Shown: positions 1 to 7,352 of the stretch, piece by piece
How positions within the stretch are numbered: the first letter of the stretch is position 1
Layout: each line of letters begins with the position of its first letter
Source of the DNA: an uncultured Granulicatella sp.
Lineage (GTDB): Bacteria; Bacillota; Bacilli; Lactobacillales; Aerococcaceae
Assembly: GCA_934193545.1 (NCBI GenBank)
Contig: CAKPVL010000031.1
Span: forward strand, 1-17,318
Direction of reading: 5' to 3'
Length of the DNA: 17,318 nucleotides
Notes under the pieces: generated by a model
Told to the model about the DNA's origin: nothing
The model's input: the letters and a program-made list of their open reading frames with translations, nothing else
Database searches by the model: none
Program-made: the position numbers and the translations under genes

Positions 1-32
1 TATGTATTCATAAATAATTTTTTGTCTTCCAT
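1..32 (-). CDS. Start of an unidentified gene, cut by the left edge
   Basis: An ATG at 32-30 is preceded by a GGAGG Shine-Dalgarno (38-42) five bases away and opens a frame reading MEDKKLFMNT without a stop up to the window edge. A promoter-like pair sits upstream in the right orientation. Only ten codons are visible, so nothing can be said about function. The gene is separated from the PTS operon by that operon's terminator, so it begins a new transcription unit. The main uncertainty is whether the frame stays open beyond the window. Confidence 0.5.
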   Translation of the reverse strand, partial: MEDKKLFMNT

Positions 33-59
33 ATGTTCCTCCACGGTTGATGTCAGTTT

Positions 60-88
60 ATTTTATCATTGAATTCACGCGATTTAAA
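60..88 (-). promoter_or_regulatory. Putative promoter for the left-edge gene
   Basis: Reading the minus strand, a -10 TAAAAT (60-65) preceded by TG one base upstream (extended -10) lies 17 bases from a weak -35 TTTAAA (83-88). It ends about 28 bases before the ATG at position 32. It follows the terminator of the PTS operon, which fits an independent transcription start. Confidence 0.45.
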
Positions 89-234
89 AGGATTTAGGTA
101 TTTCTTAATGATTCTGTTTCATATGAATGTCTATTCTCAACAAAAAGAAAGATTCCTTCGAAGCCTTACGGATATCTTCATAATAGCTGTAAACTTCTCC
201 GGAATCTTTTCGTTCTAAGGTTGATTCTAAATAA

Positions 235-270
235 AAACCACAGATTAGGATTTCTCCTAATCTGTGGTTT
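235..270 (-). terminator. Intrinsic terminator of the GH1-PTS operon
   Basis: A perfect 16-bp inverted repeat (235-250 and 255-270) with a 4-base loop lies ten bases after the IIA stop codon. On the minus strand the stem is followed by a T-rich stretch (TTTTTATTTA). The stem is AT-richer than usual in its outer part but very long. The remaining stretch between 89 and 234 holds no gene I can support. Confidence 0.85.
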
Positions 271-279
271 GTAAGGTTC

Positions 280-597
280 CTATTGTGCGTGTTTATCACG
301 GTATAGTTCAATTAGCTCTTGCGCTAATAACTGTACGATTTCCGTTGAAGCCATTTGGTCTTCGGCATGCATAAACAGCAATGAGAATTCTGTTTTTTCT
401 CCGCTTGCTTCTTTTTGAATCAGCTCTGCGTGAATTTTATGCGCCTCAACAAAGGCTTCTTCTGCTTCCACAAGTTTTGCGTTGGCGTCTTCAAACTGCC
501 CTTTTTTAGCCGCTTGAATCGCTTCTACAAAACAAGATTTTGCTGCACCACTATTGGCAATCAGCTGGAAACAGATGAGTTCCATTTCTTCTGTCAT
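280..597 (-). CDS. PTS lactose/cellobiose-family IIA component
   Basis: A 105-residue cytoplasmic phosphocarrier that takes phosphate from HPr and passes it to the IIB protein of the same sugar-specific PTS. The whole protein fits the all-helical PTS IIA lactose/cellobiose family (PF02255) in length. The phosphorylation-site segment is FMHAEDQM, with His77 as the expected phosphorylated residue and Asp80 at the position that binds the metal in the trimer of the lactose enzyme. It is the last gene of the operon: the upstream IIB stop is separated from this ATG by one base, and a GGAGA ribosome-binding site sits just before it inside the end of IIB. The family assignment is firm; the sugar is not readable from this subunit. 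GmuA and ChbA/CelC are the closest functional types. Confidence 0.93.
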   Translation of the reverse strand: MTEEMELICFQLIANSGAAKSCFVEAIQAAKKGQFEDANAKLVEAEEAFVEAHKIHAELIQKEASGEKTEFSLLFMHAEDQMASTEIVQLLAQELIELYRDKHAQ

Positions 598-598
598 A

Positions 599-901
599 TT
601 ATTCTCCTATCAATGCCAAAGCTTGATCTAATACTTTAGGACCGTTCATCATTCCGTAGTCACGCATATCAATAGCATCTACTGGAATATCTCCTGCGAT
701 TTCTTTTACTGCAGGCAACTCGTAACGAATTTGTGGTCCAATGAGAATAACATCTGCTTCATGGATATTCTTTTTCGCTTCTGTAATGGATTTTGCTTCG
801 ATTGAAACTTCAATCCCACGTTCAGTCGCACTTTGTTGCATCTTTTTAACAAGCATACTCGTCGACATTCCCGCGTTACATACTAATAAAATTTGTTTCA
901 T
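599..901 (-). CDS. PTS lactose/cellobiose-family IIB component
   Basis: A 100-residue cytoplasmic protein carrying phosphate on a cysteine and donating it to the sugar during transport through IIC. The N-terminus has the family P-loop-like signature LLVCNAGMSTSMLV, with Cys8 as the phospho-acceptor, followed by an alternating beta/alpha pattern and the IGPQIRYEL segment typical of cellobiose-type IIB (PF02302 family). It begins four bases after the IIC stop, has only a weak GGGA-like Shine-Dalgarno, and is followed after one base by IIA, so translational coupling is likely. IIA, IIB and IIC are separate polypeptides here, as in cel, chb and gmu systems. Substrate must be inferred from the GH1 and manA neighbours. 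Confidence 0.94.
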   Translation of the reverse strand: MKQILLVCNAGMSTSMLVKKMQQSATERGIEVSIEAKSITEAKKNIHEADVILIGPQIRYELPAVKEIAGDIPVDAIDMRDYGMMNGPKVLDQALALIGE

Positions 902-905
902 AATC

Positions 906-2201
906 TTATCCCTTCATTTCTTGTTCAACAACTTTATCATTTACTTTGATAAATGGAATGTATAGAAGAACTCCAAGTGCAAAGATGACTAATTGAACGA
1001 GAATTGCTCTGAAGTCCCCTGCTGTTGCTAACCATGCATTTAAGAAGACTGGTGTAGTCCATGGAACTTGTACAAATGCTGGGCTCATGAAGCCTGCAGC
1101 TGTTGCTAAGTAGCTGATTAAAATACCAAGAGCTGGAACAGCGATAAATGGAATCGCTAATGAAATGTTATAAACGATTGGATAACCGAATAATACTGGT
1201 TCATTGATATTGAAGAGTCCAGGTCCAAATGATAATTTAGCCACGTTTTTAGAAGCAGCGTTGCGGCTCACTAAGAATGTTGCCACTAATAAACATAATG
1301 TAGATCCACTACCACCCATTAACGCGAATGTTTGAACTTGAGATAAGTTGATGATGTGTGGAATCGCTTGTCCATTATTTGCAGCAGCGATGTTTTCAGT
1401 AATGTTAATTAATAGTAATGGTTCTAGGATTGCACTGTAAATAACGGCTTGGTGAATACCAAATAGCCATAACATATTTCCTAGAGAGTAAATAATGATT
1501 ACCCCAATTAAGCTTGTACCAATATGACGAATTGGTTCTTGGATGAAGACTGTAATAATTGAGATTAAGTTTGTTCCAAACATGTTGAATAATAATGCTG
1601 AAACTACACCGAATAATGAAATAACAGTCATTACTGGAAGTAATACGCTAAATGATTTACCAACTGCTGGTGGAATGTTGTCTCCAAGGTTAATTTGCAA
1701 TGCTTTAACGTTCGATAATTTGATGAATAGTTCTGTTGCAATAATCGCTACGATAACCCCTGCGAACATTGCACCTGTACCTGTGTTGTTAAATGAAAGA
1801 ACACCTGAAATATTCACGGCATCTTTTGCGCCATCAGGAACAGCAGAAACTGTATTTGGCATCATAACAATTAAAGAAACTAATGATAGCATTGATGCTG
1901 CCAATGGGTTTTCGAAGTCTCTGTTTTTCGCTAAGAAATAACCAACCATTACTGCAATAATAATACCTGAGATACTTAAAGTACCGTTTGCGATTGTAAT
2001 TCCCCAATATTGGAATTTCGTTAATGTATCCCCTTGGAAAATCCACTTAAAGACTGTGTTGTTCAAAAGAACGATTAACCCTGCCAAAATATATAATGGC
2101 ATTACTGTTGCGAATGCATCTCTGAGGGTTTTTAAATGAATTTGGTTCCCCAGTCTACCGGCAAACGCGGCAAATTTATCAATAAATTTTGAGTTTTTCA
2201 T
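906..2201 (-). CDS. PTS lactose/cellobiose-family IIC permease
   Basis: A 431-residue integral membrane permease that carries a beta-linked disaccharide or oligosaccharide across the membrane while it is phosphorylated. The sequence is a series of about ten hydrophobic segments. It contains the conserved family motif NINEPVLFGYPIVYN around Glu334, the region that recognises sugar hydroxyls in the ChbC structural family, and the GNMLWLFGIHQAV segment before it. Length matches CelB/GmuC-type IIC proteins (about 430-450). AGGAG (2210-2214) is eight bases before the ATG, and the gene starts 17 bases after the GH1 stop, so the two are one transcript. Family is certain; whether the substrate is cellobiose, mannobiose or another beta-disaccharide is inference. 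Confidence 0.95.
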   Translation of the reverse strand: MKNSKFIDKFAAFAGRLGNQIHLKTLRDAFATVMPLYILAGLIVLLNNTVFKWIFQGDTLTKFQYWGITIANGTLSISGIIIAVMVGYFLAKNRDFENPLAASMLSLVSLIVMMPNTVSAVPDGAKDAVNISGVLSFNNTGTGAMFAGVIVAIIATELFIKLSNVKALQINLGDNIPPAVGKSFSVLLPVMTVISLFGVVSALLFNMFGTNLISIITVFIQEPIRHIGTSLIGVIIIYSLGNMLWLFGIHQAVIYSAILEPLLLINITENIAAANNGQAIPHIINLSQVQTFALMGGSGSTLCLLVATFLVSRNAASKNVAKLSFGPGLFNINEPVLFGYPIVYNISLAIPFIAVPALGILISYLATAAGFMSPAFVQVPWTTPVFLNAWLATAGDFRAILVQLVIFALGVLLYIPFIKVNDKVVEQEMKG

Positions 2202-2218
2202 CTGAATATCTCCTCTCT

Positions 2219-3628
2219 TTATTCCTCTACTTCTACTTTAAATCCGTTATTGTCACTGACGTTACGATACCATCTTCCACTACTCTTGATGGTTCTCTTT
2301 TGCGTTTCTAAATCTACGGAAATAAATCCGTAGCGATTCTTATACGCATTATTCCAAGACCAGCAATCAAAAGCAGTCCATGTATGATATCCAAAACAAC
2401 GACTACCTTCTTCAATCGCTTTATGTAGCCAAGTGAGATGTTCTTCGTAAAATTCAATACGATACACATCATCGATGACTCCATTTTCTCCAATGAAGCG
2501 ACCTTCGTTTTCCACACCCATACCGTTCTCACTAATGAACCATGGGATATTGCCATATTCTTCCTTCACAATCATGGCAATATCATAAATGGCTTTCGGG
2601 AAGATTTCCCATCCACGATATGGATTCATGCGACGTTTAGGCCATTCATACTCTTTAAAGTATTGGTCTGGCATCCAAGGTGTTTTGTACTCCTCTGGAT
2701 TTGGTTGAGCCTGAACACGTTTTGGATGATAGTAATTCACCCCAAGAAAATCGACTGTATTTTCTCGAATGAGCTGCAATTCCTCTTCGGTGTGACTCCA
2801 TAACACGCCGTCCTCCTCTAGTTTCTTCACCAAGGTTTCAGGGAATGTTCCCTTCACCGCTGGATTCAAGAAGACTCTGTTAAAGAAATCATCTGTAAAT
2901 TGACTTGCTGCTAAATCTTCTGGAGAATCACTTCTTGGGTAAGCAGGCGTTAAGTTTAAAATAATCCCAATCTCGCCATCCAATCCTAACGAGTGATAGA
3001 GTTGAATCACTTTGGCACTTGCAAGATTTAGATTATAAATCACTTGAACAGCTTCTTTCCCTTTCCCTTTTAGGTTCGGATAATGGAATGCATATAAGTA
3101 TCCTGCTTCTGGAATCACCATTGGCTCATTGAAAGTTGTCCAGTAACGAATCTTATCGCCAAAACATTCAAACGCAGTTTTGGCAAATTTCACGAATAAG
3201 TCCACGACATGTTTACTTTCCCAGCCACCGTATTGTTGAAGCAATTCAACTGGTATATCGAAGTGATGTAAATTCAACACAAGTTCAATATCATTCTTCT
3301 TTGCTTCTTCAATAACCGCGTTGTAAAATTCCACAGCCTTTGGATCGGCTTCACCCGTTTCGAAGTCCTTAATCAAACGACTCCATTGAATCGATGTACG
3401 GAATGAATTAAATCCAATCTCCTTCATCAAACGAAAATCTTCAGGATACGTATGATAAAAATCACTCGCCACATCTGGACCGACGCCATTAAAGAAAGCT
3501 TCTGGATCAGTTCTAAACCAGTAATCCATCACATTTTCATGTGCCTTATCGAATTGTCCTTCTGTCTGCGGTCCACTTGAAGCAGCACCCCACCAGAACC
3601 CTTGAGGGAAACGCAATTGTTTCTTCAT
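2219..3628 (-). CDS. GH1 6-phospho-beta-glycosidase (glucosidase or mannosidase)
   Basis: A 469-residue cytoplasmic GH1 enzyme that would split the 6-phosphorylated beta-glycoside delivered by the neighbouring PTS. Visible GH1 landmarks are FPQGFWWGAASSGPQTEG at the N-terminus, TFNEP with acid/base Glu168, and ISENGMG with nucleophile Glu367. Near the C-terminus, WSWNNAYKNRYG aligns with the phosphate-binding loop of LacG: Ser424 and Tyr433 match its Ser428 and Tyr437, but the lysine position is Asn431. The start is placed at 3628, where AGGAGG (3635-3640) is six bases away; a longer in-frame start at 3715 lies upstream of the promoter and is rejected. First gene of the GH1-IIC-IIB-IIA operon. 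manA on the divergent arm favours phospho-beta-mannosidase activity (GmuD-like), but this is inference; phospho-beta-glucosidase is the alternative. Confidence 0.93.
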   Translation of the reverse strand: MKKQLRFPQGFWWGAASSGPQTEGQFDKAHENVMDYWFRTDPEAFFNGVGPDVASDFYHTYPEDFRLMKEIGFNSFRTSIQWSRLIKDFETGEADPKAVEFYNAVIEEAKKNDIELVLNLHHFDIPVELLQQYGGWESKHVVDLFVKFAKTAFECFGDKIRYWTTFNEPMVIPEAGYLYAFHYPNLKGKGKEAVQVIYNLNLASAKVIQLYHSLGLDGEIGIILNLTPAYPRSDSPEDLAASQFTDDFFNRVFLNPAVKGTFPETLVKKLEEDGVLWSHTEEELQLIRENTVDFLGVNYYHPKRVQAQPNPEEYKTPWMPDQYFKEYEWPKRRMNPYRGWEIFPKAIYDIAMIVKEEYGNIPWFISENGMGVENEGRFIGENGVIDDVYRIEFYEEHLTWLHKAIEEGSRCFGYHTWTAFDCWSWNNAYKNRYGFISVDLETQKRTIKSSGRWYRNVSDNNGFKVEVEE

Positions 3629-3643
3629 AATTAACCTCCTTTC

Positions 3644-3657
3644 TGTAAGCTCTTTCA
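3644..3657 (-). promoter_or_regulatory. Near-consensus catabolite-responsive element (cre)
   Basis: TGTAAGCTCTTTCA matches the Gram-positive CcpA-binding consensus TGWAARCGYTWWCW at 13 of 14 positions (one mismatch in the central CG). It lies between the -10 box and the Shine-Dalgarno of the GH1 gene, over the expected transcription start, a position where CcpA blocks initiation or elongation. This predicts repression of the GH1-PTS operon when preferred sugars are present. Confidence 0.6.
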
Positions 3658-3662
3658 CGTAT

Positions 3663-3690
3663 AGTATATCACAATTTAAATATTTGTCTA
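3663..3690 (-). promoter_or_regulatory. Promoter of the GH1-PTS operon
   Basis: On the minus strand an extended -10 (TG, one base, TATACT at 3663-3668) lies 16 bases from a -35 TAGACA (3685-3690), which has one mismatch to TTGACA. The predicted start is about 30 bases before the GH1 ATG at 3628. The -35 lies inside the palindrome at 3684-3695, so a bound repressor would block this promoter. Confidence 0.7.
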
Positions 3691-3695
3691 GACAA
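3684..3695. promoter_or_regulatory. Putative GntR/UTRA operator, 12-bp palindrome
   Basis: TTGTCTAGACAA is a perfect 12-bp palindrome. It has the same TTGT-N4-ACAA form as the B. subtilis trehalose operator TTGTATATACAA, bound by TreR, a regulator of the same GntR/UTRA family as the adjacent gene. It covers the -35 of the GH1-PTS promoter and lies upstream of the regulator's own -35. Binding by the product of 3785-4513 is inferred. Confidence 0.6.
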
Positions 3696-3725
3696 TATTT
3701 ATAAATAGTATTCAAATTGTCGATT

Positions 3726-3754
3726 TTGCCTATCCATTCTACATTTGTTATAAT
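3726..3754 (+). promoter_or_regulatory. Promoter of the gntR-manA unit
   Basis: An extended -10 (TG, one base, perfect TATAAT at 3749-3754) lies 17 bases from a -35 TTGCCT (3726-3731, four of six to consensus). It is about 30 bases before the regulator's ATG at 3785, which has AAGGA (3771-3775) nine bases upstream. Confidence 0.7.
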
Positions 3755-3784
3755 ATAGCTAGTTTAGAGAAAGGATGACATTCG

Positions 3785-4513
3785 ATGAGCGTAAAGTATT
3801 TACAGATTTACCATGCGATTCGTGAAAAGATTTTAAGTAACGAATACGCCATTAACCAACAATTACCCGATGAAATCACATTAACGAAAGAATTTAATAG
3901 CAGTCGAATGACGGTCAAGAAAGCATTAGACTTACTCGTTTCTGAAGGACTTATCTTCAGAAAACGTGGCCAAGGTACCTTCGTCCTCTCTCGCGGTACG
4001 TCGAAGCGAAAACTTATCGTTCCAGAACGCGATATTAAAGGACTCACGAAAATATCTGAGGATACACACTCTACTGTTGAATCCAAGATTATTCATTTTA
4101 AATTAGAGTTTGCTTCTGAATTTCTTGCAGAAAAATTACAAGTACCGCTGCAAAGTCCTGTTTATAATATTCATAGACTTCGCATCATCGACGGGAAGCC
4201 CTATGTATTAGAGCAAACCTATATGAGTACAAGCGTCATTCCAGGAATTACCGAAGAAGTTCTTTTAGACTCTATTTATCAATATATCGAAGGAAAACTA
4301 GGCTTACGTATCGCGAGTGCCACAAAAATCTTGCGTGCAGCGCCAAGTTCTGAAGATGAGCAAAAATACTTACAATTACTTCCAACGGAGCCAGTCTTCG
4401 AAGTAGAACAAGTAGCCTACTTGGATAATGGCACACCGTTTGAGTACTCAATTAGCCGACATAGATACGATCTATTTGAATTCAATTCATTTGCATTAAG
4501 ACATTCTTCATAG
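3785..4513 (+). CDS. GntR-family regulator with UTRA ligand domain
   Basis: A 242-residue transcription factor. Residues 1-70 form a GntR winged helix: LPDEITLTKEFNSSRMTVKKALDLLVSEGLIFRKRGQGTF contains the recognition helix (SSRMTVKKAL) and the wing (RKRGQGTFV). Residues about 85-235 match the UTRA effector-binding fold (LQSPVYNIHRLRIIDGKPYVLEQTYM, and the terminal FEYSISRHRYDLFEF). Length equals that of TreR, BglR and GmuR-type repressors. It is transcribed away from the GH1-PTS operon and together with manA, so it most likely represses both by binding the palindrome at 3684-3695, with a sugar phosphate as inducer. The role is inferred from family and position. The stop codon overlaps the manA ribosome-binding site. 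Confidence 0.92.
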   Translation: MSVKYLQIYHAIREKILSNEYAINQQLPDEITLTKEFNSSRMTVKKALDLLVSEGLIFRKRGQGTFVLSRGTSKRKLIVPERDIKGLTKISEDTHSTVESKIIHFKLEFASEFLAEKLQVPLQSPVYNIHRLRIIDGKPYVLEQTYMSTSVIPGITEEVLLDSIYQYIEGKLGLRIASATKILRAAPSSEDEQKYLQLLPTEPVFEVEQVAYLDNGTPFEYSISRHRYDLFEFNSFALRHSS

Positions 4514-4524
4514 GAGGCACAACG

Positions 4525-5478
4525 ATGACAACACCAATCTTTTTAAATGCCGTACTTCAAGAGAAAATCTGGGGTGGAACGAAATTGCATTCGCTCTTTA
4601 ACTTCACTCTTCCTTCGGATAAAACAGGTGAAGCGTGGATTATTAGCGCGCATCCAAATGGGATTTCAACGATAAAAAGCCCTGCAGAATATGCAGGACT
4701 CGGGTTGGATGAACTCTATAAAACCCATCCAGAGCTCTTCAATGGGCAACAGTTAGCAAGCTTCCCTCTTCTTATTAAGTTACTCGATGCATCTGATGAC
4801 TTATCGATTCAAGTGCATCCAGATGATGAATATGCGCTGGAACATGAAGGCGAATATGGGAAAAATGAATGCTGGTATGTCGTTCAAGCAGAGCCAGGCG
4901 CAAAAATTGTCTACGGACATACGGCAATGACGCCTGAAGAATTTGCAGCAAAAATCGACAATGAGGCTTGGAGCGAGCTATTTACCGAAGTTCCTGTTAA
5001 AGCGGGCGACTTCTTCGATGTTCCGAGTGGCACGATTCACGCCATTGGTGGAGGCATCGTGATTCTTGAAACGCAACAAAATTCGGACACGACTTACCGC
5101 GTGTATGACTACAACCGTACTGACGACGCTGGCAACCCTCGTCCACTCCATATTCAACAAACAAAAGATGTAACGACGATTCCTCACAGCCTCCCAACAA
5201 CGAATCAACAAGTGGTGACGACTGACAATGGAACTAGAACGACTTTTGTGGAAAACAAGTTCTTCACCGTTTGGAAATACGATATCAACGGCGACTACAG
5301 TGATACCCTATCCTCTACGTATCATCTCGTGACGGTTTTAGACGGAAAAGGAACACTCACAGTCGACGGAACGCAATACCTAATCGAAAAATCAGATTCC
5401 TTTATTCTGCCTTCTGGAACACCAACACTTCAAGTTAACGGATCTGTTCAATTGATTGTTTCTCAGTCTAACCAATAA
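4525..5478 (+). CDS. manA: Mannose-6-phosphate isomerase, class I
   Basis: A 317-residue zinc enzyme that interconverts mannose 6-phosphate and fructose 6-phosphate in the cytoplasm. The cupin metal site is clear: Gln96 and His98 in QVHPDD, Glu115 in KNECWY, and His172 in GTIHAIGGG, spaced as in Bacillus-type ManA. The downstream ETQQNSDTTYRVYDY segment is also characteristic. Length is typical of the short Firmicutes class (about 315). It follows the regulator by 11 bases, with AGGAGG overlapping the regulator's TAG, so the two are co-transcribed and probably coupled. Its presence beside a beta-glycoside PTS suggests that mannose 6-phosphate is a product of the pathway, as with GmuF in B. 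subtilis. A second function in feeding mannose into cell-surface sugars cannot be excluded. Confidence 0.95.
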   Translation: MTTPIFLNAVLQEKIWGGTKLHSLFNFTLPSDKTGEAWIISAHPNGISTIKSPAEYAGLGLDELYKTHPELFNGQQLASFPLLIKLLDASDDLSIQVHPDDEYALEHEGEYGKNECWYVVQAEPGAKIVYGHTAMTPEEFAAKIDNEAWSELFTEVPVKAGDFFDVPSGTIHAIGGGIVILETQQNSDTTYRVYDYNRTDDAGNPRPLHIQQTKDVTTIPHSLPTTNQQVVTTDNGTRTTFVENKFFTVWKYDINGDYSDTLSSTYHLVTVLDGKGTLTVDGTQYLIEKSDSFILPSGTPTLQVNGSVQLIVSQSNQ

Positions 5479-5489
5479 AACAAATGCAA

Positions 5490-5516
5490 AAAGGTCAGCA
5501 TTTTTTGCTGACCTTT
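5490..5516. terminator. Bidirectional terminator between manA and pepF
   Basis: An 11-bp perfect stem (5490-5500 and 5506-5516) with a 5-base T loop has T-rich tracts on both strands: TATTTTTAT on the plus side after manA, and TTTTTGCATTTG on the minus side after pepF. The two genes converge here, with manA ending at 5478 and pepF at 5521, so one hairpin probably serves both. Confidence 0.85.
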
Positions 5517-5520
5517 ATTT

Positions 5521-7314
5521 TTATGCATTCAATTGTTTTGTAATGTCTACGATTTCGTCGATTAAGCCGCCGATTGTAGCAATCGTATCTTTAAGTGGTG
5601 CATCTGTTGAGACATCCACGCCTGCTGCTTTCGCAAGCTCTTCTGCACTCTTCGTTCCGCCCATCTTCAATACTTCCACCCAAGTGTTTGCGACACTTGA
5701 ATCTTTTTGAATCATTTTCGCCACTTGTGTACCGATTGTTAAACCAGCTGAGTAAGTGTATGAGTAAAGTCCCATGTAGTAGTGCGGTTGACGCATCCAT
5801 GTTAACTCTGCTCCTTCTGTAAGAACCACTTCTGGTCCCCAGAATTTAGCGAGTGTTTCTTTGAATAAATGATTCAATGTATCTGCGTCTAAGCTCTTAC
5901 CTGCATCCACTAAGCGATATACTTCGCGTTGGAAGTACGCTTCTAATAAGTGAGTTACAAAGTTATGGTAGTAAGTTTTAGCAACCATTTGAGATGAAAT
6001 CCAACGTTTCATACGTAAGTCATCTCCCGCTTTGTTCTTCAAGTAGAACTCAACCAATAATTCGTTTGTTGTAGATGGAGCTTCAACAAAATACATGCTT
6101 GGACGACCATCTAGAATATTTTGGTGTTTATACGCTAATTGGAAGTGTCCTGCATGTCCTAATTCATGTGCTAGCGTCATGCAGTCATTCATATCTTCTG
6201 TGAAGAACATTAAGATAAATGAGTTTGCCCCATAAGGTGATGAACAGAACGCACCTGTACGTTTACCGATTGTTTCAGCGTAGTCAATCCAACGGTTATC
6301 GAAGGCTTCCTTCATAATCTTGAGGTAATCTTCCCCTAAAGGTTCTAATCCTTCTAAAATGTATTGTTTTGCTTCGTCATACGTTACTTTTGCAGCGTAT
6401 GTTGGATCTACTTCCAGTTTCATGTCTTCGTAACGCACTTCATCTAATTGATAGATTTCTTTGATGAGGCGTGCGAATTTACGCATATGTGGCGCCAATT
6501 CTTCCATGATGACATCGATTTGACGGTCGTATAGTTCACGAGACACTTTTTGACGGTCCAATAAGTAATCAAACACTGAATCGAATCCACGCAATGTTGC
6601 CATTGTTTTTTCTTTTTGAATTTGTGTGTTATACGCTGAAGCAGTGCTGTGTTGGTATTTGCGTAATGTGTCGCTAAATACTTTGAACGCTTCACGACGG
6701 ATGGCTGTATTTGGTTCAGATTGCATACGGCCTTCGAAGCTGTTGTATGTCATCGGAATCACTTGTCCGTCTGCTTCTACGTCTGGGAAATGAATATCCT
6801 TGAATTTAATATCGTTGTACGCTTGGTAACCAGCATCTAATGTATTTCCTAGAGCCGCTAAAGTTGCTTCTACGTCTTTTGATAATAAATGTTTTTTATC
6901 TTCTAAGAGACGTTCGATATATAAAGCATCTTCTTTATTCGCGCGTGCTTCTTCTAATACTGCATCATCCAATTGGCTTAATTCAGATTCAAAGAAACTT
7001 AATTTCGCATCTAATCCGGCTAACACTGTACGTGTTTGTGCTGAACGTGTTTGTGCTTCTTTATCTCTTGTATTCGCGCTCACAGCAAGGTTGCAATACG
7101 CAGAAATTTTACCGCGTTGTTCTAATAAGGCACGGTAAGTTGCTAAACCAGAATTCACTTGGTGTGCTGTTGTAATGTTTCCTTCGTATTCCTTTTGGAA
7201 AGCATCTACTTTTCCTTTAAGGTCTTCTAACGCTTCGTTAAAAGCTTCTTCTGTTTCAAACAAATGCGTTAAGTCCCATGTTTGATTTACATCTACTTGA
7301 CTTCTTTCAATCAT
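5521..7314 (-). CDS. pepF: Oligoendopeptidase F (M3 family)
   Basis: A 597-residue cytosolic zinc metallopeptidase that cuts peptides of roughly 7 to 17 residues. The zinc motif HELGH lies at residues 383-387 within MTLAHELGHAGHF. The third zinc ligand is expected in the later EAPSTTNELLVEFYL segment, and MRQPHYYMGLYSYTYSAG near the C-terminus is typical of PepF substrate-binding tyrosines. The start at 7314 is chosen because GGAG lies seven bases upstream, the length then matches PepF proteins (about 600), and a promoter lies just before it. An in-frame ATG at 7365 has no ribosome-binding site and lies upstream of the -10 box. The gene is monocistronic, between its own promoter and the shared terminator. 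Likely roles are peptide nutrition and turnover. Confidence 0.95.
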   Translation of the reverse strand: MIERSQVDVNQTWDLTHLFETEEAFNEALEDLKGKVDAFQKEYEGNITTAHQVNSGLATYRALLEQRGKISAYCNLAVSANTRDKEAQTRSAQTRTVLAGLDAKLSFFESELSQLDDAVLEEARANKEDALYIERLLEDKKHLLSKDVEATLAALGNTLDAGYQAYNDIKFKDIHFPDVEADGQVIPMTYNSFEGRMQSEPNTAIRREAFKVFSDTLRKYQHSTASAYNTQIQKEKTMATLRGFDSVFDYLLDRQKVSRELYDRQIDVIMEELAPHMRKFARLIKEIYQLDEVRYEDMKLEVDPTYAAKVTYDEAKQYILEGLEPLGEDYLKIMKEAFDNRWIDYAETIGKRTGAFCSSPYGANSFILMFFTEDMNDCMTLAHELGHAGHFQLAYKHQNILDGRPSMYFVEAPSTTNELLVEFYLKNKAGDDLRMKRWISSQMVAKTYYHNFVTHLLEAYFQREVYRLVDAGKSLDADTLNHLFKETLAKFWGPEVVLTEGAELTWMRQPHYYMGLYSYTYSAGLTIGTQVAKMIQKDSSVANTWVEVLKMGGTKSAEELAKAAGVDVSTDAPLKDTIATIGGLIDEIVDITKQLNA

Positions 7315-7346
7315 ATTCTCACTCCACTTTCTAAAGTCGTACTCCC

Positions 7347-7352
7347 ATTGTA
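7347..7352 (-). promoter_or_regulatory. Extended -10 promoter of pepF
   Basis: On the minus strand, TG, one base, then TACAAT (7347-7352) forms a good extended -10. The matching -35 is poor (TGAAAA at 17 bases), as often seen with extended -10 promoters. The predicted start near 7340 lies downstream of the ATG at 7365 and upstream of the ATG at 7314, which decides the pepF start. Confidence 0.55.

Noticed and set aside
105..311. 68-codon minus-strand frame downstream of the IIA gene
   Set aside because: It starts inside the IIA coding end, runs through the operon's terminator hairpin, and has no ribosome-binding site. The C-terminal half looks somewhat protein-like (SGEVYSYYEDIRKASKESFF), so a decayed gene remnant cannot be fully excluded, but I cannot support it.
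1543..1941. 132-codon plus-strand frame inside the IIC gene
   Set aside because: Antisense to a clear membrane permease and without a ribosome-binding site; its text follows from the complementary codons of IIC.
2219..3715. GH1 gene starting at 3715
   Set aside because: The extra 29 codons include the operator, the promoter and the cre, and do not resemble a GH1 N-terminus; AGGAGG before 3628 decides the start.
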